Shown here piece by piece: positions 56,884 to 64,000 of a stretch of DNA of 64,000 bases (its first letter is position 1; each line of letters opens with the position of its first letter). The stretch is from positions 310,001 through 374,000 of the forward strand of contig NZ_LMMR01000005.1 in NCBI RefSeq assembly GCF_001422325.1. The letters run 5' to 3'. A program made the translations under genes and the position numbers. Source of the DNA: Leifsonia sp. Leaf264. GTDB lineage: Bacteria; Actinomycetota; Actinomycetes; Actinomycetales; Microbacteriaceae. The notes beneath the pieces were generated by a model. It did no database searches. It saw only the letters and a list, made by a program, of their open reading frames with translations, and was not told the origin of the DNA.

Positions 56884-56892
56884 CCGCACATG
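56884..56892 (+). promoter_or_regulatory. CCGCACATG box (class 1), copy 15
   Basis: CCGCACATGACGGTT, 52 bases before ATG 56945. Preceded by a partial copy TGTCCGCAT. Confidence 0.55.
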
Positions 56893-56944
56893 ACGGTTCC
56901 AGGTCGCATCTGTCCCGACGATGCCCTGTTAGGAGCTCCCCCTC

Positions 56945-57925
56945 ATGTACGGTGCCCGTACCGTCCTCATCGGCTGCGCAATCGCGGCCGGCGTGGTCGC
57001 ACTATGGCCGCAGTCGGCGACCCCTGACGAGCCGGTGAAGAAGGACGAACCGGCCGTCTCCGCACCGGCTGAACCCGTCATCGGTGACGAGCCGGTCCTG
57101 GAACAGACGACAGCGTTCATCCCTCCGAAGCCGGAACCTGAAGTGGCGCCCCCGCCGCCCGTGAAGGTGAAGCCGGACCCGCCGAAGACCCACATTCCAG
57201 ATCCTGACCCGTCAACCGACGACGGTGACGACCCGGCCGACCCTGACACCGACCCTGGCACCAACCCCGATGACGGTGACGAAGATCCGACCCCGGAAGA
57301 CCCAGACGGCACAGACCCCGATGACACCGACCCGGACAACCCCGACGATCAGGACCACTCCGCGGAGATCGTCCTGGCTGCTGAGACGGCAGTCGCCGAC
57401 GGCCGTGTGCTCTACGCGGCCGGCGACGTCGACATTGCTGTCCGTGTCGACTTGCTCACAGCGATCGACGCAGTCGACTCCGAACTGCTGAACCCGTCAC
57501 GGAACATCGACCTTCTCGCCGAGCTCACCGACACTCTCCTCGCTGCCATGCAGACGGTCCGCGACTACGACCTGGCGAACACCGACATGTGCCTGCCGGA
57601 TGGCGAAGACGAGCCAGTCGACGAGGTGCCCACCGGAGAGCCGGAAGGCCCTGCCGGGGACTCGGCCGCCGCAACCACCATCGTGATCGCAGACGAGTCC
57701 TCAGACCAACACACCGCGGTGACCACCGATCCGGACGCTGAGCCCGAGGACGAAGGCGAAACCTCTGACGGCGAAGACCTCTGCGAGCCAGACGAGGACA
57801 CCGACGGAACAGCCGATCCCGACGACACCGAGATCACCATCACCCCGGTCCCCGACGACCCCGACCTGGCCGACCCGGCGAACATCACCGCCATCCTCCG
57901 CGACCCGTTCGGCGACAGCGAGTAG
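56945..57925 (+). CDS. Exported acidic Pro/Asp-rich protein, 326 aa
   Basis: A short N-terminal hydrophobic segment (7-20, LIGCAIAAGVVALW) is followed by a long Asp/Pro/Glu/Thr-rich acidic part (25-145), a helical ordered domain (145-215, AADVDIAVRVDLLTAIDAVDSELLNPSRNIDLLAELTDTLLAAMQTVRDYDLANTDMCLPD), and a second acidic tail ending in ILRDPFGDSE. LIGC near residue 10 could be a lipobox. ATG 56945 has TAGGAG eight bases upstream. Acidic cell-surface or periplasmic function unknown. Confidence 0.66.
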   Translation: MYGARTVLIGCAIAAGVVALWPQSATPDEPVKKDEPAVSAPAEPVIGDEPVLEQTTAFIPPKPEPEVAPPPPVKVKPDPPKTHIPDPDPSTDDGDDPADPDTDPGTNPDDGDEDPTPEDPDGTDPDDTDPDNPDDQDHSAEIVLAAETAVADGRVLYAAGDVDIAVRVDLLTAIDAVDSELLNPSRNIDLLAELTDTLLAAMQTVRDYDLANTDMCLPDGEDEPVDEVPTGEPEGPAGDSAAATTIVIADESSDQHTAVTTDPDAEPEDEGETSDGEDLCEPDEDTDGTADPDDTEITITPVPDDPDLADPANITAILRDPFGDSE

Positions 57926-57976
57926 ACCCTCACACTGGGTGTCGCGGCACTCTGAGGCCGCTGCTACCTTCACGTC

Positions 57977-58711
57977 GTGACCCCGAACGAAGCCGCCATC
58001 ACCCTCGGAGTCCGTCCCGGTGCCACCGAACCGGAGGTCCTCGACGCCTACCTGACGGCTGTCACCCCGTCGCACCCGCACCTGTACGAACCCGGGTCAC
58101 CGGAACGACGGACAGCGCAGCTCGCGTTCGCGCAGCTGACCGGAGCGCGTGACGTGCTCCTCGCCGAGACGCCCCGGCTTGTGCTGGCGCCGGCGCCGTC
58201 CGTTCAGCCACCCGACTACCAGCCGGCCGCCGGCGCTGTGACATCCACCCAGCCGACCATCGCTGCCGCACAGGCGTACATGGCAGTCCACCCGCTGCCG
58301 GAACCGCCACCACTGCCGCCAGCCCCGCGAGACCCTTCCCGCCTCATCGGGTTCATCGTGCTGGGCGTGCTGGTCATCGCACTCATCATGGGTGTGGCCT
58401 TGGCCGTCAGCCGGGACAACGCCCAGCAGTCCTCCACGTCGTTCCCCTTCACGGACGTCACCCCGGACGGTGAGCCATCCTGCGAGGATGACGTCAACGA
58501 CTGCTGGGAGTGGAGGCTCAACTTCAACGACGACTGCAGCAGAGCCATGGTGCGTATCGGCTTCTCCGACACCGAGGACGGGGAAACGAAACGGACGACC
58601 ATCCGGTGGATCACAGGCATCGAAGCCGACGAGACAGCGACCCTCCATGTCGAGAACAGCACCGGCTACCCGGAATGGGCCGGCATCGAAGACATCACCT
58701 GCGAGGACTGA
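57977..58711 (+). CDS. J-like domain fused to membrane helix and external domain, 244 aa, leaderless
   Basis: Residues 1-60 read as a J-like domain (EAAITLGVRPGATEPEVLDAYLTAVTPSHPHLYEPGS..): the canonical HPD is replaced by HPH. Then a Pro-rich linker, one membrane helix (116-140, LIGFIVLGVLVIALIMGVALAV) and an external domain with four Cys (SCED, DCWEW, DDCSR, ITCED). TACCTT (57965-57970) ends six bases before GTG 57977. The missing Asp makes Hsp70 stimulation unlikely. Two bases separate it from the next gene, so an operon. Confidence 0.66.
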   Translation: MTPNEAAITLGVRPGATEPEVLDAYLTAVTPSHPHLYEPGSPERRTAQLAFAQLTGARDVLLAETPRLVLAPAPSVQPPDYQPAAGAVTSTQPTIAAAQAYMAVHPLPEPPPLPPAPRDPSRLIGFIVLGVLVIALIMGVALAVSRDNAQQSSTSFPFTDVTPDGEPSCEDDVNDCWEWRLNFNDDCSRAMVRIGFSDTEDGETKRTTIRWITGIEADETATLHVENSTGYPEWAGIEDITCED

Positions 58712-58712
58712 C

Positions 58713-59216
58713 GTGACCACCATTGAACAGTTCCGATACGCCATCCTGAGCCCCGCCGGCCGCAGCAACGTCGGCGTCACCATGACCGACGAAGACGCCA
58801 CCTGGATCGCCGCGGACGGAGAACGCCTCCACGGTGCTTTCACAGCTTGGTCCTCCACCCGGCCCGCCGCCCTCGCGCAGGCGGTACCGGCGTTCGCTGC
58901 ACCACCGCCGTCCACCCCGCCGGTGTTCAGGGCACCACCTCAGGCTGTCACCGCGCCACCTCCGGCGCCGGATCCGGTCAGCGCGTTCTGCATCTCCCTG
59001 GTCGGGTTGGTGCTGGCCGCAGTCCCGTTCCTCGCTCTCCCGCTGGGGATCGTCGGCGTTGTGGTGGCACGGAAGAGTTTGAGCCGAATGCCTGCCGGGG
59101 CGCCCCGCCGAGCTCTCGCCTCCTGGGCTTTCGGTCTCGGGGTCGCCGCAATCTCCATTACCAGCGCCCTCGTGCTGCTGGCGATCTCGGGAGCTATCAG
59201 TCAGAGCTTCTGGTGA
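58713..59216 (+). CDS. DUF4190-like membrane protein, 167 aa
   Basis: A short N-terminal domain (1-50) is followed by a Pro/Ala-rich linker (55-88) and a two-helix membrane part (90-120 and 133-165) with LVGLVLAAVPFLALPLGIVGVVVARKSL and LASWAFGLGVAAISITSALVLL, the layout of DUF4190 proteins. GTG 58713 has GCGAGGA nine bases upstream. Second gene of the operon with the J-like protein. Confidence 0.7.
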   Translation: MTTIEQFRYAILSPAGRSNVGVTMTDEDATWIAADGERLHGAFTAWSSTRPAALAQAVPAFAAPPPSTPPVFRAPPQAVTAPPPAPDPVSAFCISLVGLVLAAVPFLALPLGIVGVVVARKSLSRMPAGAPRRALASWAFGLGVAAISITSALVLLAISGAISQSFW

Positions 59217-59241
59217 GCTGACGCCACACACCTACAGGTGC

Positions 59242-60327
59242 ATGACCACCACAGCTTTCACAGCATCTGAGCACCCCCGCGGCCGCGACCTCGGCATCAT
59301 CGTCGGCAACGGCACCTCCGGCAGCTTCGCCGAGAAGGAACAGCCCGCCGGCGCCCCAGTCAGCACCCTCGGTTTCGACCCGCACGACCCGAACATCGTC
59401 GGCTACCGGTTCCGCAGCGGCGACATCTACGACCTCGAATACCTCCTCGCCCGCGGCAACGCAGTCGCCGGCACCGACCACACAGACCTCACCGCGCTGA
59501 TCGCCGACCTCCAGGTGAAGCACCCCGACAAGCCGTGGTTCGTCCCCGAGCCGATCGCAGCGATCGACGACGAGATCACCAACCAGCTCGAATACGCCGA
59601 GCAGGCAGTCGGGTTCGCCTTCCGTGCCGACATGCACCCCTCCTACGACCTCGGCGACACCCTGGCCGCAGCGTTCCCCGAGGACGTCGCCGCGATCACA
59701 GCGGACGGCCTGTACCGCACCGACGCCCACGTCCTCACTCTCCTCGCTGACCGTCTCGGCTACGACATCGCCGATGAGACGTCCTACGACAGCGACGAGT
59801 TCCCGAAGATGGTGTTCGACAGGAACCCCGACGGAAGCGGCCTCGACATCGCCTCCCACCCCTACCTCAACCTCCCCTACTACGAAGGCGCCGACGGGGA
59901 GCCCATCACCGGCGACGCCGCCTGGGACGTCTGGTGGGCGGATGTGTCCAGGAACCACGACCACAAGCCCTGGTTCGACGGGCTGAGGGCCCGGTTCAGC
60001 TCCGCGTACGGCGGAGGATGGGGTGACGACCACTTCGCAGAGCTGCTGGAGGACTACGGCACCGAGTCCACGTTCCGGCGTCGAGGCGTCCCGCTCCCCA
60101 CCCGCCACAACGTCTGGCAGCTCGAAGACGGACGCACCGTCGACGGCGCCGAGGCATTCGACGAGTGGTGCGACAAGGTGAACCTCGACGACGACCTGTT
60201 CAACACCATCGCTCGCAGCACCGACCACAACGGCGCGCACAACCTCCGGCTCGTCGAGAAGGAAGCCCGCCGACTCGGCATCGACCTGGACAAGATCGGA
60301 GCTGGGCTCCCGGCGTTCAAGGCCTGA
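59242..60327 (+). CDS. Hypothetical cytoplasmic protein, 361 aa
   Basis: No family recognised. It starts MTTTAFTASEHPRGRDLGIIVGNGTSGSF, has a central acidic alpha/beta region with EYAEQAVGFAFRADMHPSYDLGDTLAAAFPEDVAAITADGLYRTDAH, and ends in a helical stretch EKEARRLGIDLDKIGAGLPAF. Regularly spaced Asp/Gly turns suggest a globular alpha/beta fold. A TACAGG is close to ATG 59242 but does not match TANNNT; CACCTACAGGTG precedes the ATG. Confidence 0.64.
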   Translation: MTTTAFTASEHPRGRDLGIIVGNGTSGSFAEKEQPAGAPVSTLGFDPHDPNIVGYRFRSGDIYDLEYLLARGNAVAGTDHTDLTALIADLQVKHPDKPWFVPEPIAAIDDEITNQLEYAEQAVGFAFRADMHPSYDLGDTLAAAFPEDVAAITADGLYRTDAHVLTLLADRLGYDIADETSYDSDEFPKMVFDRNPDGSGLDIASHPYLNLPYYEGADGEPITGDAAWDVWWADVSRNHDHKPWFDGLRARFSSAYGGGWGDDHFAELLEDYGTESTFRRRGVPLPTRHNVWQLEDGRTVDGAEAFDEWCDKVNLDDDLFNTIARSTDHNGAHNLRLVEKEARRLGIDLDKIGAGLPAFKA

Positions 60328-60389
60328 ACGCGGCCCGGTGGGAGCCCTGTCGCCACATGGCTCCCTCCCGTAGGACAGGAGGTGCGACC

Positions 60390-62711
60390 ATGCCGTCACG
60401 GGTCATGGCTACAGTTCGACGCACCCGAGCAGCGATAGATCTCGCCTCGATCATGGTCGGCGTCCTCGTCATCGCCATCGTCGCCGGCGCCCTCAGCGTC
60501 ACCACCTTCGGGGTGATCCCTTGGGCTCAAAACGAAGCCGCGAAGGCGTACCTCACAGAAGTGTCGGACGCGGAAAGCGCAGCGAAACTCCCCAACCCGA
60601 CAATCCAGCAGTCCGGCCGCTACCTACCCAATGACCTGTTGGCTACCGCCGGCTTCCTGGATGAACGGGCCGGCGCAACAGTCGCGACCGACCTCGGCGG
60701 CACCTGCTTCGCCGCTGTCGCGAAATCGGACAGCGGCCCTGTGTACTGGGTGTCGGACCGGTCACCGAAACCGTTGCTGTACCTCGGAGATCACGACCCA
60801 TGCACCGACCTGAGCGCGATGGTCGCCGCGGTCGGCGGCGCGCAAGGTCTCACGTCCGTTACCAACCTGCTGACCAACCCGTCATGGGAAGCGGTCACCC
60901 CGGGCACGGCGTTGCTCCGCTCGAACCTCACCCAGAGCCCGGCAGTCCAATCCGTTGCCGGCTGGTCCGTGTCGGCCGCTGGCGGGGCCGCGCAAGGCAG
61001 TGCCGGTGGGAAGATCGGACCGGCAGGAGCGTCGTACAAGGGCACGGTCGCCGCCACGAGCGGCTCAGCATCGATCGCGATAGCGGCGACAGCCCCGGGC
61101 GGTTTCATCCCGGCAGCCTCATACACAGCGTCGATTTACGGCACCGTCACCTGGAACGCTGTCACGTTCGCGTCCATCAGCTGGTTCGACGCCTCCGGCA
61201 CACTCATAGGCACCACGTCTGGGTCGGCATCAGCCCAAACTGCAGGTGCGGTTGCGCGCCGTTCCGTGGCGGGTGTCGCACCGACCAACGCTGCGACAGC
61301 CACAGTCCAGTTCGTCACCGACTCATCCGCCCCACCGAAGGTGGGCGACACCGCCTCCGCATCCGCCGCACTCTTCGAACGGACCACCTCACTTCGCACG
61401 TACTTCGACGGCAGCACCGTCGACACGAACGGATGGGCTTTCGCATGGGACGGGCCTGCATCCGTGGCCATGGCAACCCCGGTGGAATCCCGGCGGAACC
61501 TCGCGTCGTACACCAACGGGCTCGGTTTCATGCCGGACGTCACCGGTGCCGGGTTCCGGAACAGTCGGGCACCCGCGAACGTCACCTACTCGATCGTCCC
61601 CACCCCAACCGACGCCGCCGCCCTCTCAGCACGGTCCTATGTTCGGAAGACCTGGAAAGCTGTCACGACCGGCGCCGGCAACGGATTCGCGCTCACCCAA
61701 GCCGACCCCGACTCAGCCTCACCCGGCACTGACACAGGGCTCCCCGTCGACGCCGGCCAGACGTACACGATCAGTTCGTACGTGAAAGCCAGCGCCACCG
61801 GCAAAGCAGCCCTCGTCCGGGTCAGGTTCTTCACCCCCGGCTCCGGGTGGGTTGGAGCAGCGACATCCGGGGCCAGCCTCTCCCTGTCAGCGAACGCGTG
61901 GGCGCGCCCACGACTCACCATCACCGCACCGACCGGCGCGACGATGGCGGCGATCGTCGTCGACACCGGTGCCGGCACGACCAACTGGAAGGCCGGCGAC
62001 ACGTTCGACGCCACCCAGCTCCTCATCGAAGAAGGCTCCGCCCTCCAGTCGTACTTCGACGGAACCACCGGCAGCGGAGGCGGAGCATCCCAGGAGTGGG
62101 TCGGCGAGGAGGGGAAGTCCCCGTCTCGAGCGATGTCGCCCCTGCCCGCCGGAGCGGAATCATCACTCTCCGGAAACGACAGGGTCGCAACGGTCGGCGG
62201 CACCGCCTGGAAGACCGACGGTGCACAGAGCATCCGGATCTCCGCCCTCGGTGACGGAACAGCCACGTCAGTGACCGTCGCGGGGAGTGGAGCGGGACTC
62301 TCCGGCCATGGTGTGACATTGGAGCCGGGGAAGACCTACACGATGGTCGGCACCGCCCAGCTCAGCGTCACCCAGAAGGGAACGCTGGACTCTCGGGCCC
62401 GCTCGATCGTGTTCGCAGACTCCACAACCGGGGACGCCGGCATCCGCTCCGATCAGCTCCCGAACGTCGTCGGCGCAGGCGATCTGCGTCTCACCTTCAC
62501 GGTGAGCCCCTCAGCGACCTGGGCGACCATCCGGTTGTTCAACGGCGCATCCGTGGGGAACGGAGACGTGTCATGGGACCACCTCGCATTGATCGAAGGC
62601 GAATACACCGGACCTGCGTTCAACGGCAACACCCCACGGACCGATCAGGTCCGGTACGACTGGGCAGGACCTGGCAACGCGAGCGCATCGACGATGCACC
62701 GGTACCGGTGA
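60390..62711 (+). CDS. Prepilin-like surface protein with tail-fibre-like modules, 773 aa
   Basis: Residues about 10-40 (RTRAAIDLASIMVGVLVIAI...VTTFGVIPWAQ) form a type IV prepilin-like hydrophobic N-terminus, with an Arg-Ala-Ala-Ile-Asp turn instead of the usual GFTLIE. A pilin-like head (40-160) is followed by jelly-roll-like modules with NLLTNPSWEAVTPG, TYTISSYVKASATGKAALVRVRFF, WARPRLTITAPTGATMAAIVVD and FDATQLLIEEGSALQSYFDG, the type found in actinophage minor tail proteins. ATG 60390 has AGGAGG nine bases upstream. Likely a surface appendage or adhesin. The pilin-plus-tail-module fusion is unusual. Confidence 0.72.
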   Translation: MPSRVMATVRRTRAAIDLASIMVGVLVIAIVAGALSVTTFGVIPWAQNEAAKAYLTEVSDAESAAKLPNPTIQQSGRYLPNDLLATAGFLDERAGATVATDLGGTCFAAVAKSDSGPVYWVSDRSPKPLLYLGDHDPCTDLSAMVAAVGGAQGLTSVTNLLTNPSWEAVTPGTALLRSNLTQSPAVQSVAGWSVSAAGGAAQGSAGGKIGPAGASYKGTVAATSGSASIAIAATAPGGFIPAASYTASIYGTVTWNAVTFASISWFDASGTLIGTTSGSASAQTAGAVARRSVAGVAPTNAATATVQFVTDSSAPPKVGDTASASAALFERTTSLRTYFDGSTVDTNGWAFAWDGPASVAMATPVESRRNLASYTNGLGFMPDVTGAGFRNSRAPANVTYSIVPTPTDAAALSARSYVRKTWKAVTTGAGNGFALTQADPDSASPGTDTGLPVDAGQTYTISSYVKASATGKAALVRVRFFTPGSGWVGAATSGASLSLSANAWARPRLTITAPTGATMAAIVVDTGAGTTNWKAGDTFDATQLLIEEGSALQSYFDGTTGSGGGASQEWVGEEGKSPSRAMSPLPAGAESSLSGNDRVATVGGTAWKTDGAQSIRISALGDGTATSVTVAGSGAGLSGHGVTLEPGKTYTMVGTAQLSVTQKGTLDSRARSIVFADSTTGDAGIRSDQLPNVVGAGDLRLTFTVSPSATWATIRLFNGASVGNGDVSWDHLALIEGEYTGPAFNGNTPRTDQVRYDWAGPGNASASTMHRYR

Positions 62712-62736
62712 AATGTTCGCCACATGCCCATAGAGC

Positions 62737-63477
62737 ATGACCAGTCCGTCGCCGACACCCTCGCATGGCGCCACGATTCTGATCGGGCAGCTGACAGGGA
62801 ACCACATCCGTTCCTGCGCTCCGGCTCTGCCGTTCGGGCAGTCAGTCCGCGGGAGCCGTGACCTGTTCTACGACCCCGTGTCCCGGTCGAACCTGCTGCT
62901 CGCCGGCCCCGCCCGGTCCGGGAAGTCGAACGCCGGCGATGTGCTCGCTGCGGTCGCCCGCGTCCAAGGAGCATCAGTTCTCGGGATCCGCGCCCAAGGG
63001 GTCGAGGATTCCCGATTCAGCTCATTCGCGAACGGGCTCGAGGACGCTGAGCGCATCATCGTGAACCTGTACACGGAGCTGCGGAAGCGGATGGCGACAC
63101 TGAAGAAGAAGGACCTCCGCTCCGTCGAATACCTTCCCGCCCGGCAGCAGCCGGAGCACATCTTCCTGTTCGTCGACGGGCTCGCAAAACTGCCGATGCA
63201 GACCAGCCTCCACGGGGAGGAGCTGAAGGAAGCCAGGTCGGAGTTCTACTCGTACCTGAAACGCGCCATCGACCTGCTTTCCCGTGTCGGTGTGCTGGTC
63301 CGCATCCATGTGATCGTCGTCACCGACCGTCCGGTCGCGAAAGCACCGTGGAACACCGGGGTGCTGAAGATGCGCACCGCCGGAAAAGGCACATTCGATG
63401 ACGGGTTCACCGTCCCGGAGTCCGTCGATGTGTGGCCTGCTCCGTCCGACCAGGAGCTCGTCGCGGAGCTCGTCTAG
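62737..63477 (+). CDS. FtsK/HerA-like P-loop ATPase, 246 aa
   Basis: Walker A GPARSGKS (57-64), Walker B-like IFLFVDG near 145, then RIHVIVVTDRPVAKAPWN as a later strand resembling sensor motifs of FtsK-type translocases. The 246 residues cover only the motor core; it lacks membrane helices and a DNA-recognition gamma domain. It lies downstream of the surface-protein gene (26 bases), possibly in one transcript. Could pump DNA in transfer or act in partition; not decidable here. Confidence 0.72.
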   Translation: MTSPSPTPSHGATILIGQLTGNHIRSCAPALPFGQSVRGSRDLFYDPVSRSNLLLAGPARSGKSNAGDVLAAVARVQGASVLGIRAQGVEDSRFSSFANGLEDAERIIVNLYTELRKRMATLKKKDLRSVEYLPARQQPEHIFLFVDGLAKLPMQTSLHGEELKEARSEFYSYLKRAIDLLSRVGVLVRIHVIVVTDRPVAKAPWNTGVLKMRTAGKGTFDDGFTVPESVDVWPAPSDQELVAELV

Positions 63478-63522
63478 GGCGGTCACCTCGAACCCGGCTC
63501 TGCTCGTCGTTCTGAGAACGTT

Positions 63523-63531
63523 CCGCGCATG
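63523..63531 (+). promoter_or_regulatory. CCGCGCATG box (class 1), copy 16
   Basis: CCGCGCATGAAGGTGG, 51 bases before ATG 63583; GAGAAC ends three bases before the box. Confidence 0.62.
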
Positions 63532-63582
63532 AAGGTGGGGAAGAAGGGCGCCACGCCCACCCAGCCCAGACAAGGACCCCGA

Positions 63583-64000
63583 ATGTCAGTGAACCAAGCC
63601 GCCGCCCGCGTCGCCCGAGCCGAGAACAACCTCAAGGAGGCGACCGAGTTCTACTCGATCCCCATGGAGGAGCGGCTTCAGCCGCTGCATCGGAAGGCTC
63701 GCCGCGCTCACCTCACGGTCGTCTTCGGGCTCGTGGCCATCGCCGTCGGTGTGGTGGTCATCCTGGTGAACAGCAGCGGATTGGGCATCTTCGTCTCAAT
63801 CGCCGGCGTGCTCATTGCGGCCTTCGCAGGGGCGCATGCCGGTGACATCGGGGATGAGATCTACTCCATTGACAGGGACTACCAAGGACGCATCCCGACG
63901 GTCGAAGAGGCCACAGCTCGTGTCGCCAGCGCCAAGGAGAAGCTGACGAAGGAGGTCGAGAAGAAGGAAGCCGCTGACGCTCAGGAGGCAGCGGCCGCCC
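63583..64000 (+). CDS. Membrane protein with coiled-coil ends (3' end outside window)
   Basis: The frame is open to the end, giving 139 residues. An N-terminal helix (1-45) with Ala/Arg/Glu is followed by two hydrophobic helices (about 46-64 and 68-86, VVFGLVAIAVGVVVILV and GLGIFVSIAGVLIAAFAGAH) and a charged coiled coil (TVEEATARVASAKEKLTKEVEKKEAADAQEA). Class 1 box upstream; GACAAGGA before the ATG. Unknown function. Confidence 0.7.
   Translation, partial: MSVNQAAARVARAENNLKEATEFYSIPMEERLQPLHRKARRAHLTVVFGLVAIAVGVVVILVNSSGLGIFVSIAGVLIAAFAGAHAGDIGDEIYSIDRDYQGRIPTVEEATARVASAKEKLTKEVEKKEAADAQEAAAA

Noticed and set aside
60350-62726. CGCCACATG at 60351 and 62721 (and 45845 on the minus strand) as class 1 boxes
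   Set aside because: CC is absent at the CCGC position, WNGGTG is absent, and ordinary starts with Shine-Dalgarno lie elsewhere; may be weak relatives.
1-64000. CRISPR arrays, tRNA or rRNA genes, transposase or integrase genes, phage capsid genes
   Set aside because: None seen on either strand. Phage-like modules appear only inside the surface protein at 60390.

Overview
The window reads as one block of a large accessory replicon, most likely a conjugative megaplasmid or integrated mobile element, from a high-GC actinobacterium. Microbacteriaceae is my best guess. This rests on strongly GC-biased third codon positions, frequent GTG/TTG starts, TANNNT -10 boxes with leaderless starts, a secreted protein with ELW.TDGTAAGT repeats plus Ig-like modules of a kind I associate with that family, and DUF4192, DUF6283, PcfJ-like and replication-relaxation proteins. 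I see no rRNA, tRNA, CRISPR array, insertion sequence, phage capsid gene or central-metabolism gene. No database search was possible, so family names are from recognition of motifs.

Layout. 0-8.7 kb: end of a dynamin-like GTPase gene, an acidic DxDxDG-repeat protein, lipoproteins including a zinc metallopeptidase, a 631-residue coiled-coil protein, two membrane proteins and the first helicase-associated (HA) repeat protein. 8.7-15.7 kb: a wall-anchored cutinase/VWA/PKD protein, small exported proteins, a PcfJ-like protein and a PD-(D/E)XK-like protein. 15.7-30.3 kb: many small single genes, among them a tandem trio of paralogues, Cys-rich microproteins, Pro/Thr-linker membrane proteins and lipoproteins. 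30.3-36.9 kb: the ELW/Ig-like surface protein, a DprA-like protein, an XRE-type regulator behind two palindromes, and a paralogous gene pair. 36.95-38.6 kb: about 1.6 kb without a credible gene, packed with tri-loop hairpins, a candidate origin or transfer region. 38.6-42.6 kb: VirD4/TraG-like coupling ATPase and replication-relaxation protein, overlapping by 4 bases. 42.6-49.2 kb: three acetyltransferase-like paralogues, an ECF-type sigma factor and a DUF4192 protein. 49.3-52.8 kb: four neighbouring HA-repeat genes. 52.8-64 kb: an AAA ATPase, small helical proteins, another HA gene, exported acidic and J-like/DUF4190-like membrane proteins, a prepilin-like surface protein with tail-fibre-like modules, and an FtsK-like P-loop ATPase.

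The most unusual signal is in the spaces between genes. About eighteen copies of CCGC(G/A)CATG, usually continuing WNGGTG and often with AAC exactly nine bases upstream, lie shortly before genes on both strands. A second motif, CAGCCG-N14-GCATAG, occurs five times with invariant spacing; three copies end exactly seven bases before the ATG of an HA-repeat gene. Remaining genes often have ordinary TANNNT boxes 6-8 bases from the start codon. Together with the replicon-borne sigma factor this suggests a private transcription programme for scattered single-gene units.

A possible working picture (inference): the coupling ATPase, replication-relaxation protein, FtsK-like ATPase and hairpin region belong to replication or transfer; the pilin-like, cutinase and Ig-like proteins decorate the cell surface; and the HA proteins and their private promoter form an undescribed DNA- or RNA-binding module.
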